Source: CAYQVO01 sp964421085
GTDB lineage: Bacteria; Bdellovibrionota_C; UBA2361; CAYQVO01
NCBI GenBank assembly: GCA_964421085.1
Contig: CAYQVO010000029.1
Location: forward strand, 1-49,842
Length of the DNA stretch: 49,842 bases
Direction of reading: 5' to 3'
The notes under the pieces were generated by a model. The model made no database searches, was not told the origin of the DNA, and worked only from the letters and a program-made list of their open reading frames with translations. Positions 31,384 to 39,615 of the stretch are shown piece after piece. Made by a program: the position numbers and the translations under genes. The first letter of the stretch is position 1, and each line of letters starts with the position of its first letter.

Positions 31384-32736
31384 ATGATTGGCGGTCTCGC
31401 AAATATCGGCAATATCCCGGAACTCAGAAAGAGACTGTTGTTCACAGTTGGAATGCTGGCAGTCTACCGTTTCGGCGTTTTCATATCGACGCCCGGTATC
31501 AACGTGGATGTGCTTCGTCAGGCGCTCGAAGGCGCGGCCGGATCTCTCTTCGGACTGGTGAACATGTTTTCGGGAGGCGCGTTCGAGCGTTTCTCGATAT
31601 TCACTCTTGGCGTCACGCCGTACATAAGTGTGTCCATTATTCTTCAGGTTCTGCAGCCTCTGGTTCCGCAGCTTGAGGCGCTGAAAAAAGAAGGGGATGC
31701 GGGGCGGAGGATCATCAACCGTTACACACGGCAGGGCACAATCGTGCTTGCCCTTTTTCAAAGTTATATGATCGCTCTTGGTCTCGAGCATTCGGAAGGC
31801 GGTTTCGTTGTTCATCCGGGCATAATGTTCCGGATTTCAACGATGCTTACCCTTACAGCGGGCACTGCGTTTATCATTTTTATTGGCGAACAGATCACCG
31901 AGAGGGGACTTGGTAACGGTATCAGCATGATCATCACGGCCGGCATTCTTTCTTCGATGCCCTCCGTGCTCTTTTCGAGTTTCGAGCTTGTACGCACGCA
32001 TGAAATCAGTTTCGGGGCGCTGCTTTTCATCCTTGTCTTCTGCTTCCTGACACTGGTTGGAATCGTCCATGTGGAGCGTTCCGCGCGCAGAATTCCGATT
32101 CAGTATCCGCGGAGAATGGTCGGAAACAAGATGGCGCAGGCGCAGACACAGTACATGCCGCTGAAGGTCAACATGTCAGGCGTCATCCCTCCCATCTTTG
32201 CGTCGGCTCTTCTTTCGGTTCCGATAATCGTTCTGACGTCGTTCAGCGGGCAGAGCGATCTGGCGCAGCGGGTACTTGATCTTTTTCAGGTGGGTCAGAT
32301 CGGGTACGAGATCACATTCATAGCCCTGATAGTGTTTTTCTGCTTCTTCTACGTTTCGGTGCAGTTCAATCCCGAAGATGTTGCCGAGAACCTTAAGAAA
32401 AACGGCGGCTTTATTCCGACTGTCCGCCCCGGCAGGCAGACTGCCGACTTCCTCTACGCGGTCCTCAACAGGATCACGATATGGGGCGCGATCTATGTGT
32501 CGATCATCTGCGTGGTGCCTCAACTTGTATATCAGTATTTCGGCGCTGATGCGTTCTCCCGGGTCTTCAGCGGAACATCGGTTCTCATCGTTGTGTCCGT
32601 AATTCTGGACACAGCTGCCCAGATTGAGCACATGGTCATTGCCCGGAACTACGAAGCATTCATGAGCAGAACTTCAAAACTGCGCGGCGGAATGGGCTCC
32701 ATGAGCCACATGAGAACCAGGATTTTGAAAAGGTAA
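31384..32736 (+). CDS. secY: Protein translocase subunit SecY
   Basis: The membrane channel of the Sec pathway, 450 residues with about ten hydrophobic segments. Diagnostic parts: RLLFTVGMLAVYRFGVFISTPGI near the start, TLGVTPYISVSIILQVL, the cytoplasmic loop RRIPIQYPRRM, PLKVNMSGVIPPIFASALL, and the C-terminal ALNR-equivalent AVLNRITIWGAIYVS and TSVLIVVSVILDT. It works with SecE (not in the window) and SecG, whose gene lies near the right end. GGCGG before the ATG is the only Shine-Dalgarno candidate. Confidence 0.98.
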   Translation: MIGGLANIGNIPELRKRLLFTVGMLAVYRFGVFISTPGINVDVLRQALEGAAGSLFGLVNMFSGGAFERFSIFTLGVTPYISVSIILQVLQPLVPQLEALKKEGDAGRRIINRYTRQGTIVLALFQSYMIALGLEHSEGGFVVHPGIMFRISTMLTLTAGTAFIIFIGEQITERGLGNGISMIITAGILSSMPSVLFSSFELVRTHEISFGALLFILVFCFLTLVGIVHVERSARRIPIQYPRRMVGNKMAQAQTQYMPLKVNMSGVIPPIFASALLSVPIIVLTSFSGQSDLAQRVLDLFQVGQIGYEITFIALIVFFCFFYVSVQFNPEDVAENLKKNGGFIPTVRPGRQTADFLYAVLNRITIWGAIYVSIICVVPQLVYQYFGADAFSRVFSGTSVLIVVSVILDTAAQIEHMVIARNYEAFMSRTSKLRGGMGSMSHMRTRILKR

Positions 32737-32746
32737 TTCAGATAAG

Positions 32747-33325
32747 ATGAACGCATTGAGACTTGTGCTGTCAGGTCCTCCAGGAGCGGGGAAGGGAACT
32801 CAGGCTGAGAGACTGTGCGAACTCGCAGGAATTGCGCACATTTCGACAGGCGATATTCTCCGAAAAGCTGTAGCCGGCGCGACAGAACTCGGAATGGAAG
32901 CAAAGAAGCACATGGACAAGGGAGCGCTGGTTCCGGATGCCCTTGTAATTGCGCTCATCAGGGAACGTCTGGGAATGAAAGACTGTCAGGAGAAGGGGTT
33001 TCTCCTGGATGGATTCCCCCGGACAGTCGAACAGGCGAAGGCTCTCGATGAGCTTTTGCTTCAAATGGAGATGCCCCTTACCCATGTGGTTGAGCTGATT
33101 GTTCCTGACGAGGTTCTTCTGAAAAGGATTGAGGGGCGGGCGGCCGCCGGATCGGGGAGAAGCGACGACAACGCAGCCGTGTTTGCGAAGAGGCTGCAGG
33201 TCTATCATCAGCAGACAGCCCCTGTTACAGGATATTTCAAGAGCAAAGGATTAGTGACTGACCTTGACGGGCTGGGCACTATCGAGGAAGTTGAGCAGAG
33301 ACTTCTTAAAATACTGGGTCTTTAA
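32747..33325 (+). CDS. adk: Adenylate kinase, short-LID form
   Basis: Interconverts ATP plus AMP and 2 ADP. 192 residues: P-loop SGPPGAGKGTQ (9-19), AMP-site ISTGDILRKAV and DGFPRTVEQA, and catalytic Arg in KRIEGRAAAGSGRSDDN and FAKRLQVY. The LID insertion of about 27 residues found in long-form enzymes is missing, so this is the short type without Cys4 zinc. It follows secY as in the standard spc order, but map and infA, normally next, are missing. Confidence 0.96.
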   Translation: MNALRLVLSGPPGAGKGTQAERLCELAGIAHISTGDILRKAVAGATELGMEAKKHMDKGALVPDALVIALIRERLGMKDCQEKGFLLDGFPRTVEQAKALDELLLQMEMPLTHVVELIVPDEVLLKRIEGRAAAGSGRSDDNAAVFAKRLQVYHQQTAPVTGYFKSKGLVTDLDGLGTIEEVEQRLLKILGL

Positions 33326-33602
33326 GAGGGGCTTCAGGGGAGAGAATTCTGAGGGTTATAAAGGCGGAAGAGATAAGTCCTGAAAGTTGCCGTGAAAATT
33401 GGCCGGGATTTATTGAGGTTATGACCCAAATAATGTATTCTTTCACGCTCTTGTAAGTACCTGCTGCGCGTATGTATTTCTCCTCATGCGGTTTGTGAGG
33501 AGCGATGCTCTCTTGTGTGCAGCGTTCTCCATGAGGAGAGGAGGCGTCCGACAGGGCGGCTCACATTTATTGAAGGGCATTTATTGGAGTGAGGGACAGG
33601 AA
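33326..33602. other. 277-base spacer in place of map and infA
   Basis: No map or infA gene is present. It holds a possible promoter (33413-33441), a hairpin CTCCTCA/TGAGGAG (33480-33486/33496-33502) and a smaller TCTCC-ATGA-GGAGA (33528-33541). A short open frame near 33345-33455 is not convincing as a gene. Confidence 0.7.
33413..33441 (+). promoter_or_regulatory. Candidate promoter of the rpmJ-rpsM-rpsK-rpsD-rpoA-rplQ part
   Basis: TTGAGG (33413-33418), 17-base spacer, TATTCT (33436-33441): four of six matches in each hexamer with ideal spacing. It would give the alpha-type operon its own promoter about 160 bases upstream of rpmJ. Confidence 0.4.
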
Positions 33603-33719
33603 GTGAAAGTTAGAGCATCAGTGAAGCCGATGTGCGGGTACTGCAAGCTGATAAGACGAAAAGGAAAGATTTTTGTCATATGCAGCCGGTCGCCCAAACA
33701 CAAACAGCGACAGGGATAA
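33603..33719 (+). CDS. rpmJ: 50S ribosomal protein L36
   Basis: 38 residues with a GTG start at 33603; the longer open frame upstream is not family sequence. The zinc-ribbon ligands are all present: C11, C14, C27 and H33 in MKVRASVKPMCGYCK and VICSRSPKHKQRQG. This is the zinc-containing type of L36. GAGGGACAGG supplies the Shine-Dalgarno. A T8 tract follows the stop but without a clear hairpin before it. Confidence 0.96.
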   Translation: MKVRASVKPMCGYCKLIRRKGKIFVICSRSPKHKQRQG

Positions 33720-33781
33720 TTTTTTTCGCAGAGGATACTTTTTAGAAGCAGCAAGCGGAAAACAGCAAGAGGTAAGGGATA

Positions 33782-34165
33782 ATGCCACGCATCGCAGGAA
33801 TAGATCTTCCAAGGAATAAGAGAGTTGTCATCGGGCTCACGTACATTTACGGGATTGGAAACACCAAGTCGAAAAAGATTCTCGATGAAGCCGGGGTCGA
33901 TTACAGCACCCGCACGGACAAACTGACGGAAGATGAAGTCACACGCATCAGAAACATCATTGAGAACCGGGAAGAGGTGGAAGGTGATCTTCGCCGTAAA
34001 GTGCAGATGTCCATTAAGCGGCTCATGGATCTTGGTTCATACAGAGGCATCAGGCACAGGAGAGGGCTTCCGGTCCGGGGGCAGCGCACATGCACCAACG
34101 CGCGCACACGCAAGGGACCGCGCAGAGCTGCCATCGCGGGCAAGAAGGCGCCTGGTAAGAAATAA
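33782..34165 (+). CDS. rpsM: 30S ribosomal protein S13
   Basis: 127 residues. Starts MPRIAGIDLPRNKRVVIGLTYIYGIG, has the LGSYRGIRHRRGLPVRGQRT signature and the basic tail that contacts tRNA and S19. First protein of the classical alpha block. GGTAAGGG lies before the start. No anomalies. Confidence 0.98.
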   Translation: MPRIAGIDLPRNKRVVIGLTYIYGIGNTKSKKILDEAGVDYSTRTDKLTEDEVTRIRNIIENREEVEGDLRRKVQMSIKRLMDLGSYRGIRHRRGLPVRGQRTCTNARTRKGPRRAAIAGKKAPGKK

Positions 34166-34218
34166 AGGGCAGGAAACGGGGCGCGGGAAACAGACTGATT
34201 TGAAAGGGAGACACTACT

Positions 34219-34626
34219 TTGGCTGAAGCAAAAACCACAACAGGACGCGGAGCGTCGAGGAAGAAAAAGGTAAAGAAGAATGTGCCGGTTGGAGTGGCTC
34301 ATATCAGCGCCACATTCAACAACACCATCGTAACCATCACCGATCCGGCGGGAAATGTCATCGCATGGTCCAGCTCCGGGTGCGGGGGCTTCAAGGGGTC
34401 GAGAAAATCGACTCCGTTCGCAGCCCAGATTGCCGGTGATACCGCAGCGCGAAAGGCCCGCGAAATCGGCATGAGGACGGTAAGTGTTTTCGTAAAGGGT
34501 CCCGGTGCGGGGCGGGAATCAGCGCTTAGATCTCTTTATACAGCCGGTCTTTCTGTCAGTTCTATCAAGGATGTCACCCCGATTCCGCACAATGGGTGTC
34601 GCCCGCGTAAGAGTCGTAGAGTTTAA
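34219..34626 (+). CDS. rpsK: 30S ribosomal protein S11
   Basis: 135 residues, with a TTG start at 34219: AAAGGGAG (34203-34210) is 8 bases upstream and no ATG precedes the conserved core. Signatures: GVAHISATFNNTIVTITDPAGN, SSSGCGGFKGSRKSTPFAAQ, and the C-terminal DVTPIPHNGCRPRKSRRV. Sits on the 30S platform near the Shine-Dalgarno helix. Confidence 0.97.
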   Translation: MAEAKTTTGRGASRKKKVKKNVPVGVAHISATFNNTIVTITDPAGNVIAWSSSGCGGFKGSRKSTPFAAQIAGDTAARKAREIGMRTVSVFVKGPGAGRESALRSLYTAGLSVSSIKDVTPIPHNGCRPRKSRRV

Positions 34627-34640
34627 TTGTAGAGGAGAGG

Positions 34641-35267
34641 ATGGCACGTTATTGCGAATCAGTTTGCCGCTTGTGCAGACGCGAAGGTGAAAAGCTTTTC
34701 CTGAAGGGAGAGCGGTGCTACACGAGCAAATGCTCTGTCGAGCGCAGAGAAGGCGGCCCGGGCCAGCACGGGCGCGGCCGGCAGTCTTTTTCAGATTACA
34801 AGATGCAGCTTCGCGAGAAGCAGAAAACGAAAAGGTACTACGGATTGCTCGAGAAGCAGTTCCATGCGTATTTCGAACAGGCCGCGCGCAAGAAAGGTGT
34901 TACCGGAACTGAGCTTCTGCTGAGTCTCGAACGGCGCCTCGACAACGTGGTTTACCGTCTCGGGTTCGGAAGTTCGCGCAAGCAGGCCCGGCAGATTGTT
35001 TCGCACGGGCTCATCCGCGTTAACGGAAGGAAGGTGGACATTCCATCATACCAGCTTTCCGCGGGCGACGTGATTGAAATCAAAGAGAAGAGCAAGTCAA
35101 ATGTTGTGATTCAGGGTTCGGTTGCCGCAGCCCAGAGCCGCATCATACCTGATTGGCTTGCGCTCGATAAAGGAAACCTCAAAGGCGTTGTGCAGAATCT
35201 GCCGACCCGCGAGCAGCTGCCCCAGTCGATACGCGAGCAGCTTATAGTCGAGCTTTATTCGAAATAA
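34641..35267 (+). CDS. rpsD: 30S ribosomal protein S4, zinc-binding type
   Basis: 208 residues. Four cysteines at 9, 12, 26 and 31 (VCRLCRREG...GERCYTSKC) form the N-terminal zinc-binding site of the C+ class of S4. The S4 RNA-binding domain is at about 95-160 (RRLDNVVYRLGFGSSRKQARQIVSHGLI in outline). S4 is a primary assembly protein and the autogenous repressor of the alpha operon in E. coli. Fourteen bases separate it from rpsK. Confidence 0.98.
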   Translation: MARYCESVCRLCRREGEKLFLKGERCYTSKCSVERREGGPGQHGRGRQSFSDYKMQLREKQKTKRYYGLLEKQFHAYFEQAARKKGVTGTELLLSLERRLDNVVYRLGFGSSRKQARQIVSHGLIRVNGRKVDIPSYQLSAGDVIEIKEKSKSNVVIQGSVAAAQSRIIPDWLALDKGNLKGVVQNLPTREQLPQSIREQLIVELYSK

Positions 35268-35310
35268 TGAACTTTCAGGCAGTAATATTGAGGCAGGAGA
35301 GTATAGCTAA

Positions 35311-36327
35311 ATGAAAAAAGTCAGTCTTGCAGATCTCATAAAGCCAAAAAGAGTCGAAGTCGAGGTGGAGAACGTTGAGAACAAGTATGGGAAGTTTGTT
35401 GCCGAGCCCCTTGAAAGAGGATTCGGACTGACGCTCGGAACGGCAATCAGAAGAATTCTTCTCTCGTCTCTTCAGGGGTGCGCGATCACATCCGTCAGAA
35501 TCGACGGGGTAATGCACGAGTTTTCGACGATTGCAGGCGTTGTGGAGGACGTCACACAGATCGTGCTGAATCTGAAGGAAGTGGTTCCTTCGATGGAAGA
35601 CAAAGATGAAGCCCACCTTCACATCGAGGCCGTGGGCCCCTGTGAAGTGACTGCCGGCATGATTGCAGGCGATCCGGCTGTCGAAATTCTCAATCGGCAG
35701 CAGCACATCGCGACACTTGGCGAAGGAGCATCGCTCAAGATGGATCTCTCGGTCAAGGTGGGTCGCGGGTATGTTCCGGCTGAGAGAAACAAGGTCGAAG
35801 GCGCGCCGATGGGCACGATATTCATTGATTCGATCTTCTCGCCGATACGCAAGGTCAATATTAACGTAACAAACGCCCGCGTCGGCCAGCGCACAGACTA
35901 CGACAAGCTGACGATGGAACTCTGGACAAATGGAAGCATTGATCCCCGTTCCGCGGTTGCACAGGCGTCCCATATCATCGTCGATCAACTCAGCGTATTC
36001 GTAGGAAAGGACCTGGTTATCGAGCGCGAGGAGCCGAAGAAAGAAGAGCCGAAGACAAGGTTCAACGAAAATCTATTCCGAAGAATCGACGAGATCGAGC
36101 TCAGCGTCAGAAGCGCAAACTGCCTCGAGAATGCCGATATTAAGTACATCGGGGAGCTGGTCCAGAAGACGGAAGCCGAGATGCTTCGCACGAAGAACTT
36201 TGGCCGCAAGTCCCTCAACGAGATCAAAGAGATTCTCGGAGAGATGGGCCTCAGTCTGGGAATGAAACTGGACGGGTTTCCTGTGAGACGGGAACTCGAC
36301 GGCATGAAGGACACCGTTGAGCATTAA
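35311..36327 (+). CDS. rpoA: RNA polymerase alpha subunit
   Basis: 338 residues. The N-terminal domain for dimerisation and beta/beta' assembly (about 1-240) has FVAEPLERGFGLTLGTAIRRILLSSLQGCAIT in outline. A short charged linker (KKEEPKTRFNEN) leads to the C-terminal domain (about 255-325), which binds UP-element DNA and activators, with AEMLRTKNFGRKSLNEIKEIL. Standard length and place between rpsD and rplQ. Confidence 0.98.
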   Translation: MKKVSLADLIKPKRVEVEVENVENKYGKFVAEPLERGFGLTLGTAIRRILLSSLQGCAITSVRIDGVMHEFSTIAGVVEDVTQIVLNLKEVVPSMEDKDEAHLHIEAVGPCEVTAGMIAGDPAVEILNRQQHIATLGEGASLKMDLSVKVGRGYVPAERNKVEGAPMGTIFIDSIFSPIRKVNINVTNARVGQRTDYDKLTMELWTNGSIDPRSAVAQASHIIVDQLSVFVGKDLVIEREEPKKEEPKTRFNENLFRRIDEIELSVRSANCLENADIKYIGELVQKTEAEMLRTKNFGRKSLNEIKEILGEMGLSLGMKLDGFPVRRELDGMKDTVEH

Positions 36328-36366
36328 GATGAAGAGAACACTAAGCTGCTATTTTGAGGTGATATA

Positions 36367-36807
36367 ATGCGTCATTTAAAGTTAAGACATAAGTTCTCAC
36401 GCACGCCGGCGCATCGTAAGGCGCTTTTCCGGAACCTTTCAACGGCGCTCCTCCGCGATGAGAAGTGCGTAACCACGCTGGACAAAGCGAAAGCTCTCCG
36501 TTCAGTGGTTGAAAAGCTCATCACACTTGCCCGCAAGGATACTCTTCATGCGAGAAGGCAGGCATATTCATACATTCAGAGCAAGGAGGTTGTGCACAGA
36601 CTCTTTGCAGACATCGCGCCCCGTTACGCGGGAAGACCGGGAGGTTACACACGCGTGCTTCGGACGGCCGCCAGGCATGGTGATGCGGCCGAAAGGGCCG
36701 TCATACAGCTTGTCGAGGCCGGAGCCGCTGAAGCCCCGAAGAAGACGCGCGCGACCCGAAAGAAAAAAGAGGCAACCCCCGGAGAGCCGGCGCCCGGCGC
36801 TGAATAG
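36367..36807 (+). CDS. rplQ: 50S ribosomal protein L17
   Basis: 146 residues. Core: MRHLKLRHKFSRTPAHRKALFRNLSTALL in outline, TTLDKAKALRSVVEKLITLARKD, GGYTRVLRTAARHGDAAERAVIQLV. A low-complexity Lys/Thr/Pro tail of about 26 residues (PKKTRATRKKKEATPGEPAPGAE in outline) extends beyond the usual end. Last gene of the alpha block. Confidence 0.97.
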   Translation: MRHLKLRHKFSRTPAHRKALFRNLSTALLRDEKCVTTLDKAKALRSVVEKLITLARKDTLHARRQAYSYIQSKEVVHRLFADIAPRYAGRPGGYTRVLRTAARHGDAAERAVIQLVEAGAAEAPKKTRATRKKKEATPGEPAPGAE

Positions 36808-36828
36808 ACTCAAAGAGAAGATTCGCCC

Positions 36829-37599
36829 ATGGGAAGCTTTGACGGAAAGAAAGTCCTGATACTGGGCGTAGCCAACGAGAAAAGCATAGCCTATGCAGTC
36901 ACGAAAAACCTGGTCGAAAAGGGTGCTACTGTCGCGCTTACCTGTCCGAACGAATTAATTGAGGGGCGCGTACGTGATATTGCCCGATCTCTCGGGATTG
37001 AAGACGTTTTCCCCTGCGATGTCCAGTTCGACTCTCAGATCGACGGCCTTTTTGGGGAGCTGAAAGAGAGGTGGGGCTATCTCGACGGGCTTGTTCATTC
37101 GGTTGCTTTCGCCGACCGGGCAGATCTCGAGGGACGTTTCTGCGACACATCCCGGAGCGGCTTTCATATGGCTCTTGATGTCTCAACTTATTCTCTCATA
37201 GCTCTCGCCGGCCGCGCTGAGCAGTTGATGCGAAGAAAAGGGGGTTCGATTGTGACATTCACCTACCTGGGATCTCAGAGGGTAGTTTCGAACTACAAGA
37301 TCATGGGTGTCGCCAAAGCAGCTCTGGAAGCGACGGTGCGCTATCTGGCGGCAGAGCTGGGAGAATCCGGGATACGGGTAAATGCAGTATCGGCGGGTCC
37401 GGTCAGGACCCTGGCCGCATCCGGAATACCCCGATTCAAGGAACTCTACGCCCGTTTCGAGGAAACGGCGCCCCTCAGGAGAAATGTGGCTCTCGAGGAT
37501 ATCGCCGGTTCGACGGAATACTTCCTGAGTTCACTGAGCTCAGGTGTCACAGGCGAGGTGCAGTATGTTGACTGCGGGTTCAATATTCTTGCACTATAA
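36829..37599 (+). CDS. fabI: Enoyl-ACP reductase FabI (NADH)
   Basis: Catalyses the last step of each fatty-acid elongation cycle and is the target of triclosan and isoniazid-type inhibitors in other bacteria. 256 residues. The short-chain dehydrogenase fold begins LILGVANEKSIAYAV. The FabI catalytic set Y146, Y156 and K163 keeps the E. coli numbering (FTYLGSQRVVSNYKIMGVAK). It is 21 bases after rplQ and 28 before rpsT, so it is probably co-transcribed with ribosomal genes, an unusual arrangement for fabI. Confidence 0.93.
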   Translation: MGSFDGKKVLILGVANEKSIAYAVTKNLVEKGATVALTCPNELIEGRVRDIARSLGIEDVFPCDVQFDSQIDGLFGELKERWGYLDGLVHSVAFADRADLEGRFCDTSRSGFHMALDVSTYSLIALAGRAEQLMRRKGGSIVTFTYLGSQRVVSNYKIMGVAKAALEATVRYLAAELGESGIRVNAVSAGPVRTLAASGIPRFKELYARFEETAPLRRNVALEDIAGSTEYFLSSLSSGVTGEVQYVDCGFNILAL

Positions 37600-37627
37600 T
37601 GAATGATTTTTTGGAGAAAGAAAGAAA

Positions 37628-37897
37628 ATGGCCAATCATAAATCTGCCTTGAAAAGACACCGCCAGAGCGTGAAACGGCGGAACAGCAATCGGGTCGCAA
37701 AGTCAACCGTTCGCGGCGCTGTTCGCAAGGTGAGAAGCGCAGTCGAGCAGGGTGAACCGAAAGAGACGCAGATGCAGTCGATGAAAGAAGCTGAGATACT
37801 TCTCGCGAAGGCGGCCCGCAAGGGGATCATTCCCAAAGGGACGGCAAGCCGTAATATCAGCAGGCTGGCGAAGAAGGTTACCGGAAAGAAGGCCTGA
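37628..37897 (+). CDS. rpsT: 30S ribosomal protein S20
   Basis: 89 residues, very basic and helical. MANHKSALKRHRQSVKRR at the start and GIIPKGTASRNISRLAKKV near the end are typical. S20 is usually encoded away from the main ribosomal cluster; here it ends it, after fabI. AGAAAGAAAG precedes the ATG. It converges on fliD. Confidence 0.97.
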   Translation: MANHKSALKRHRQSVKRRNSNRVAKSTVRGAVRKVRSAVEQGEPKETQMQSMKEAEILLAKAARKGIIPKGTASRNISRLAKKVTGKKA

Positions 37898-37919
37898 ATC
37901 AGGTTGCCGCGGGCTTTGT

Positions 37920-37953
37920 GCAGTGGAGTCATGCAGGTTTGACGCTCCCCTGC
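37920..37953. terminator. Imperfect hairpin between convergent rpsT and fliD
   Basis: GCAGTGGAGTC (37920-37930) pairs imperfectly with GACGCTCCCCTGC (37941-37953), keeping GCAG/CTGC and GGAG/CTCC. It lies in the 75-base convergent gap. No T-run follows, so it is only a possible bidirectional terminator. Confidence 0.25.
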
Positions 37954-37972
37954 TCTGCATTCTGCAATCACG

Positions 37973-39367
37973 TCACTTGCTCAATCCCGACAAGGCCGAA
38001 GTCAGGGCCGACTGCTGCTGCTGCATCTGTCCGATTGTGGCCTCGAGCCTCGCAAACCGGGCTCTAAGAGAGTCCTCCTGCTCCGATATTGACCTCTCAG
38101 CATCGCTTATCTGCCGGTTCAGACTATCGATCAATGTCTTATTGCTGTTGAGGGTTATATCGAACGACCCGTTGAACCGTATGAAGGCGTCGATCGTGCC
38201 GCCGGTTTTTGCGAGAGTGTCCGCGAACTGTGTAAGAATGCTGTTGGCACTGGCCGACGATGCTCCAAGCGCTTCTTCGAATTTATCCTTATCGAACTTG
38301 AGCGTTCCGTCTCTCTGGGTGGTTATTCCCAGGTCTGCAAAGATGTTTACTGCCGTGCCTGTCACAGCTGATTTCGTGGATGCCAGTGCGTCCCGCACCG
38401 CCCGGACGGCCAGATCATCCGTCGAAGTGCCGGCAAGCGGCTTGAATATGTTCGTTACTTCAGATCCGCTTTCATCCCGTAAGATCTGGTTGTTCTCGTC
38501 CACAAACGTGATGATCTCGTTGTACTTGTCGACCCAGTCCTGAATTCTGGTTTCCGTTGCGGCGGCGTCGTCAGCAATGGCGATGTCCGAACTGCCGATT
38601 CCTGTGAGATTGAATGTCACACCCGGGATTATGTCGGAAACTGAATTGCTCTGGCGCACTATCCCTGTTATTCCGTTCAGATCAAACTCGGCATCTTCAG
38701 CGTTATTCATCGTGCCGCCGGCAGCAACCAGATTTCCAACGCCCGCAGTGATTGCGAGTTCGCCCTTTTCGGTGCCGGTGTTGCTGCTCGAGATCATCAC
38801 CCTGAAGTCAGGCGTGGTGGAGGTGCCGACATTTACAAGGGATGCAGTGGCGCAGTTCTCATTTTTCGCCGCCTCTTCGTTGAAACTGGCGATGAACTGA
38901 TTGACCGTAGTTGAACCTCCGGTGATCGGGACTGTGAGGGTTTTGAGGTTCACGCCTGTCCCTACCGTGACAGTCACGTCGCCGTCGGCAACCGAGACCG
39001 TGTCCGTTCCTCCAGTAAAGGAATGTGCGTACCAGAATGTCCCGTTACGGGCGAGATTGGTTATATTGAGAGAATATGCTCCGTTTGCCGCCGAATTCGA
39101 TGCCGTTGCGCCTGCAAATGCCTCATTCGAACTTGTCGCAGTCTTGCTTATGCCGCCGCCCGAAATGGTTGTGAACGTGTAAATCAAGTCCTTCAGGTCG
39201 GAAAACTTGCTCTTGAGTTCGTCGAGAATTGTGTCAGTCTCGGTGAGTTCGTCCACCTTTGTCGTCAGAGGATCCACCTTCTGGGCGCGGGTCGCCTTCG
39301 ACATGGCGTCTATGAGCGCGTTACTGTCTATTCCTGATGCCAGACCAGCGAAATTAATCAGAGCCAT
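37973..39367 (-). CDS. fliD: Flagellar filament cap protein FliD (HAP2)
   Basis: FliD caps the flagellar filament and helps flagellin fold at the tip. The 464-residue protein starts FAGLASGIDSNALIDAM, the family's N-terminal signature, and ends with the coiled-coil segment SDAERSISEQEDSLRARFARLEATIGQMQQQQSALTSALSGL in outline. The variable Thr/Ser/Gly-rich middle (about 80-260) forms the exposed domains. FliD genes usually neighbour fliS or flagellin; here it stands alone beside ribosomal genes, and no other flagellar gene is within 30 kb except motA/motB. Confidence 0.92.
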   Translation of the reverse strand: MALINFAGLASGIDSNALIDAMSKATRAQKVDPLTTKVDELTETDTILDELKSKFSDLKDLIYTFTTISGGGISKTATSSNEAFAGATASNSAANGAYSLNITNLARNGTFWYAHSFTGGTDTVSVADGDVTVTVGTGVNLKTLTVPITGGSTTVNQFIASFNEEAAKNENCATASLVNVGTSTTPDFRVMISSSNTGTEKGELAITAGVGNLVAAGGTMNNAEDAEFDLNGITGIVRQSNSVSDIIPGVTFNLTGIGSSDIAIADDAAATETRIQDWVDKYNEIITFVDENNQILRDESGSEVTNIFKPLAGTSTDDLAVRAVRDALASTKSAVTGTAVNIFADLGITTQRDGTLKFDKDKFEEALGASSASANSILTQFADTLAKTGGTIDAFIRFNGSFDITLNSNKTLIDSLNRQISDAERSISEQEDSLRARFARLEATIGQMQQQQSALTSALSGLSK

Positions 39368-39615
39368 CCTGGTGTCTCCAAAGGTTGAAGTTGCGGGACA
39401 ACTGCCCGTCTTATTTAGTGCAATTCATACGCCACGGGCTGGTGCTTCTGATAACAGCCTGATAGCATTGCCTTTCCCGGTTCTGAACGAGCAATTAAAC
39501 GGAACTATTTGCCGGTTTCAATACGGCTAATAAGGCGAAATTTACCAATGCATTCGGGAATCTAAAATAAAGGGCTCCAGAATTACGCAGGTTTACCAGA
39601 AAGATTACAGGCTAG
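39368..39615. other. Divergent intergenic region between fliD and the ABC transporter gene
   Basis: No gene is seen. On the minus strand a GG-N10-GC pair (39477/39464) loosely resembles a sigma-54 site for fliD but lacks the rest of the consensus. No reliable promoter for the rightward ABC transporter gene was found. Confidence 0.5.

Noticed and set aside
33345..33455. Short frame after adk (begins roughly LRVIKAEEIS) as a remnant of map
   Set aside because: Only a loose resemblance to the first residues of methionine aminopeptidase; no metal-ligand motifs follow, so a remnant cannot be supported.
37923..38543. Long plus-strand frame opposite fliD
   Set aside because: Antisense shadow of fliD's Ser/Thr/Ala-rich coding sequence; fliD signatures are unambiguous.
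39464..39477. Sigma-54-type GG-N10-GC before fliD
   Set aside because: Only the invariant dinucleotides match; such pairs are frequent by chance at this GC content and the start is nearly 100 bases away.
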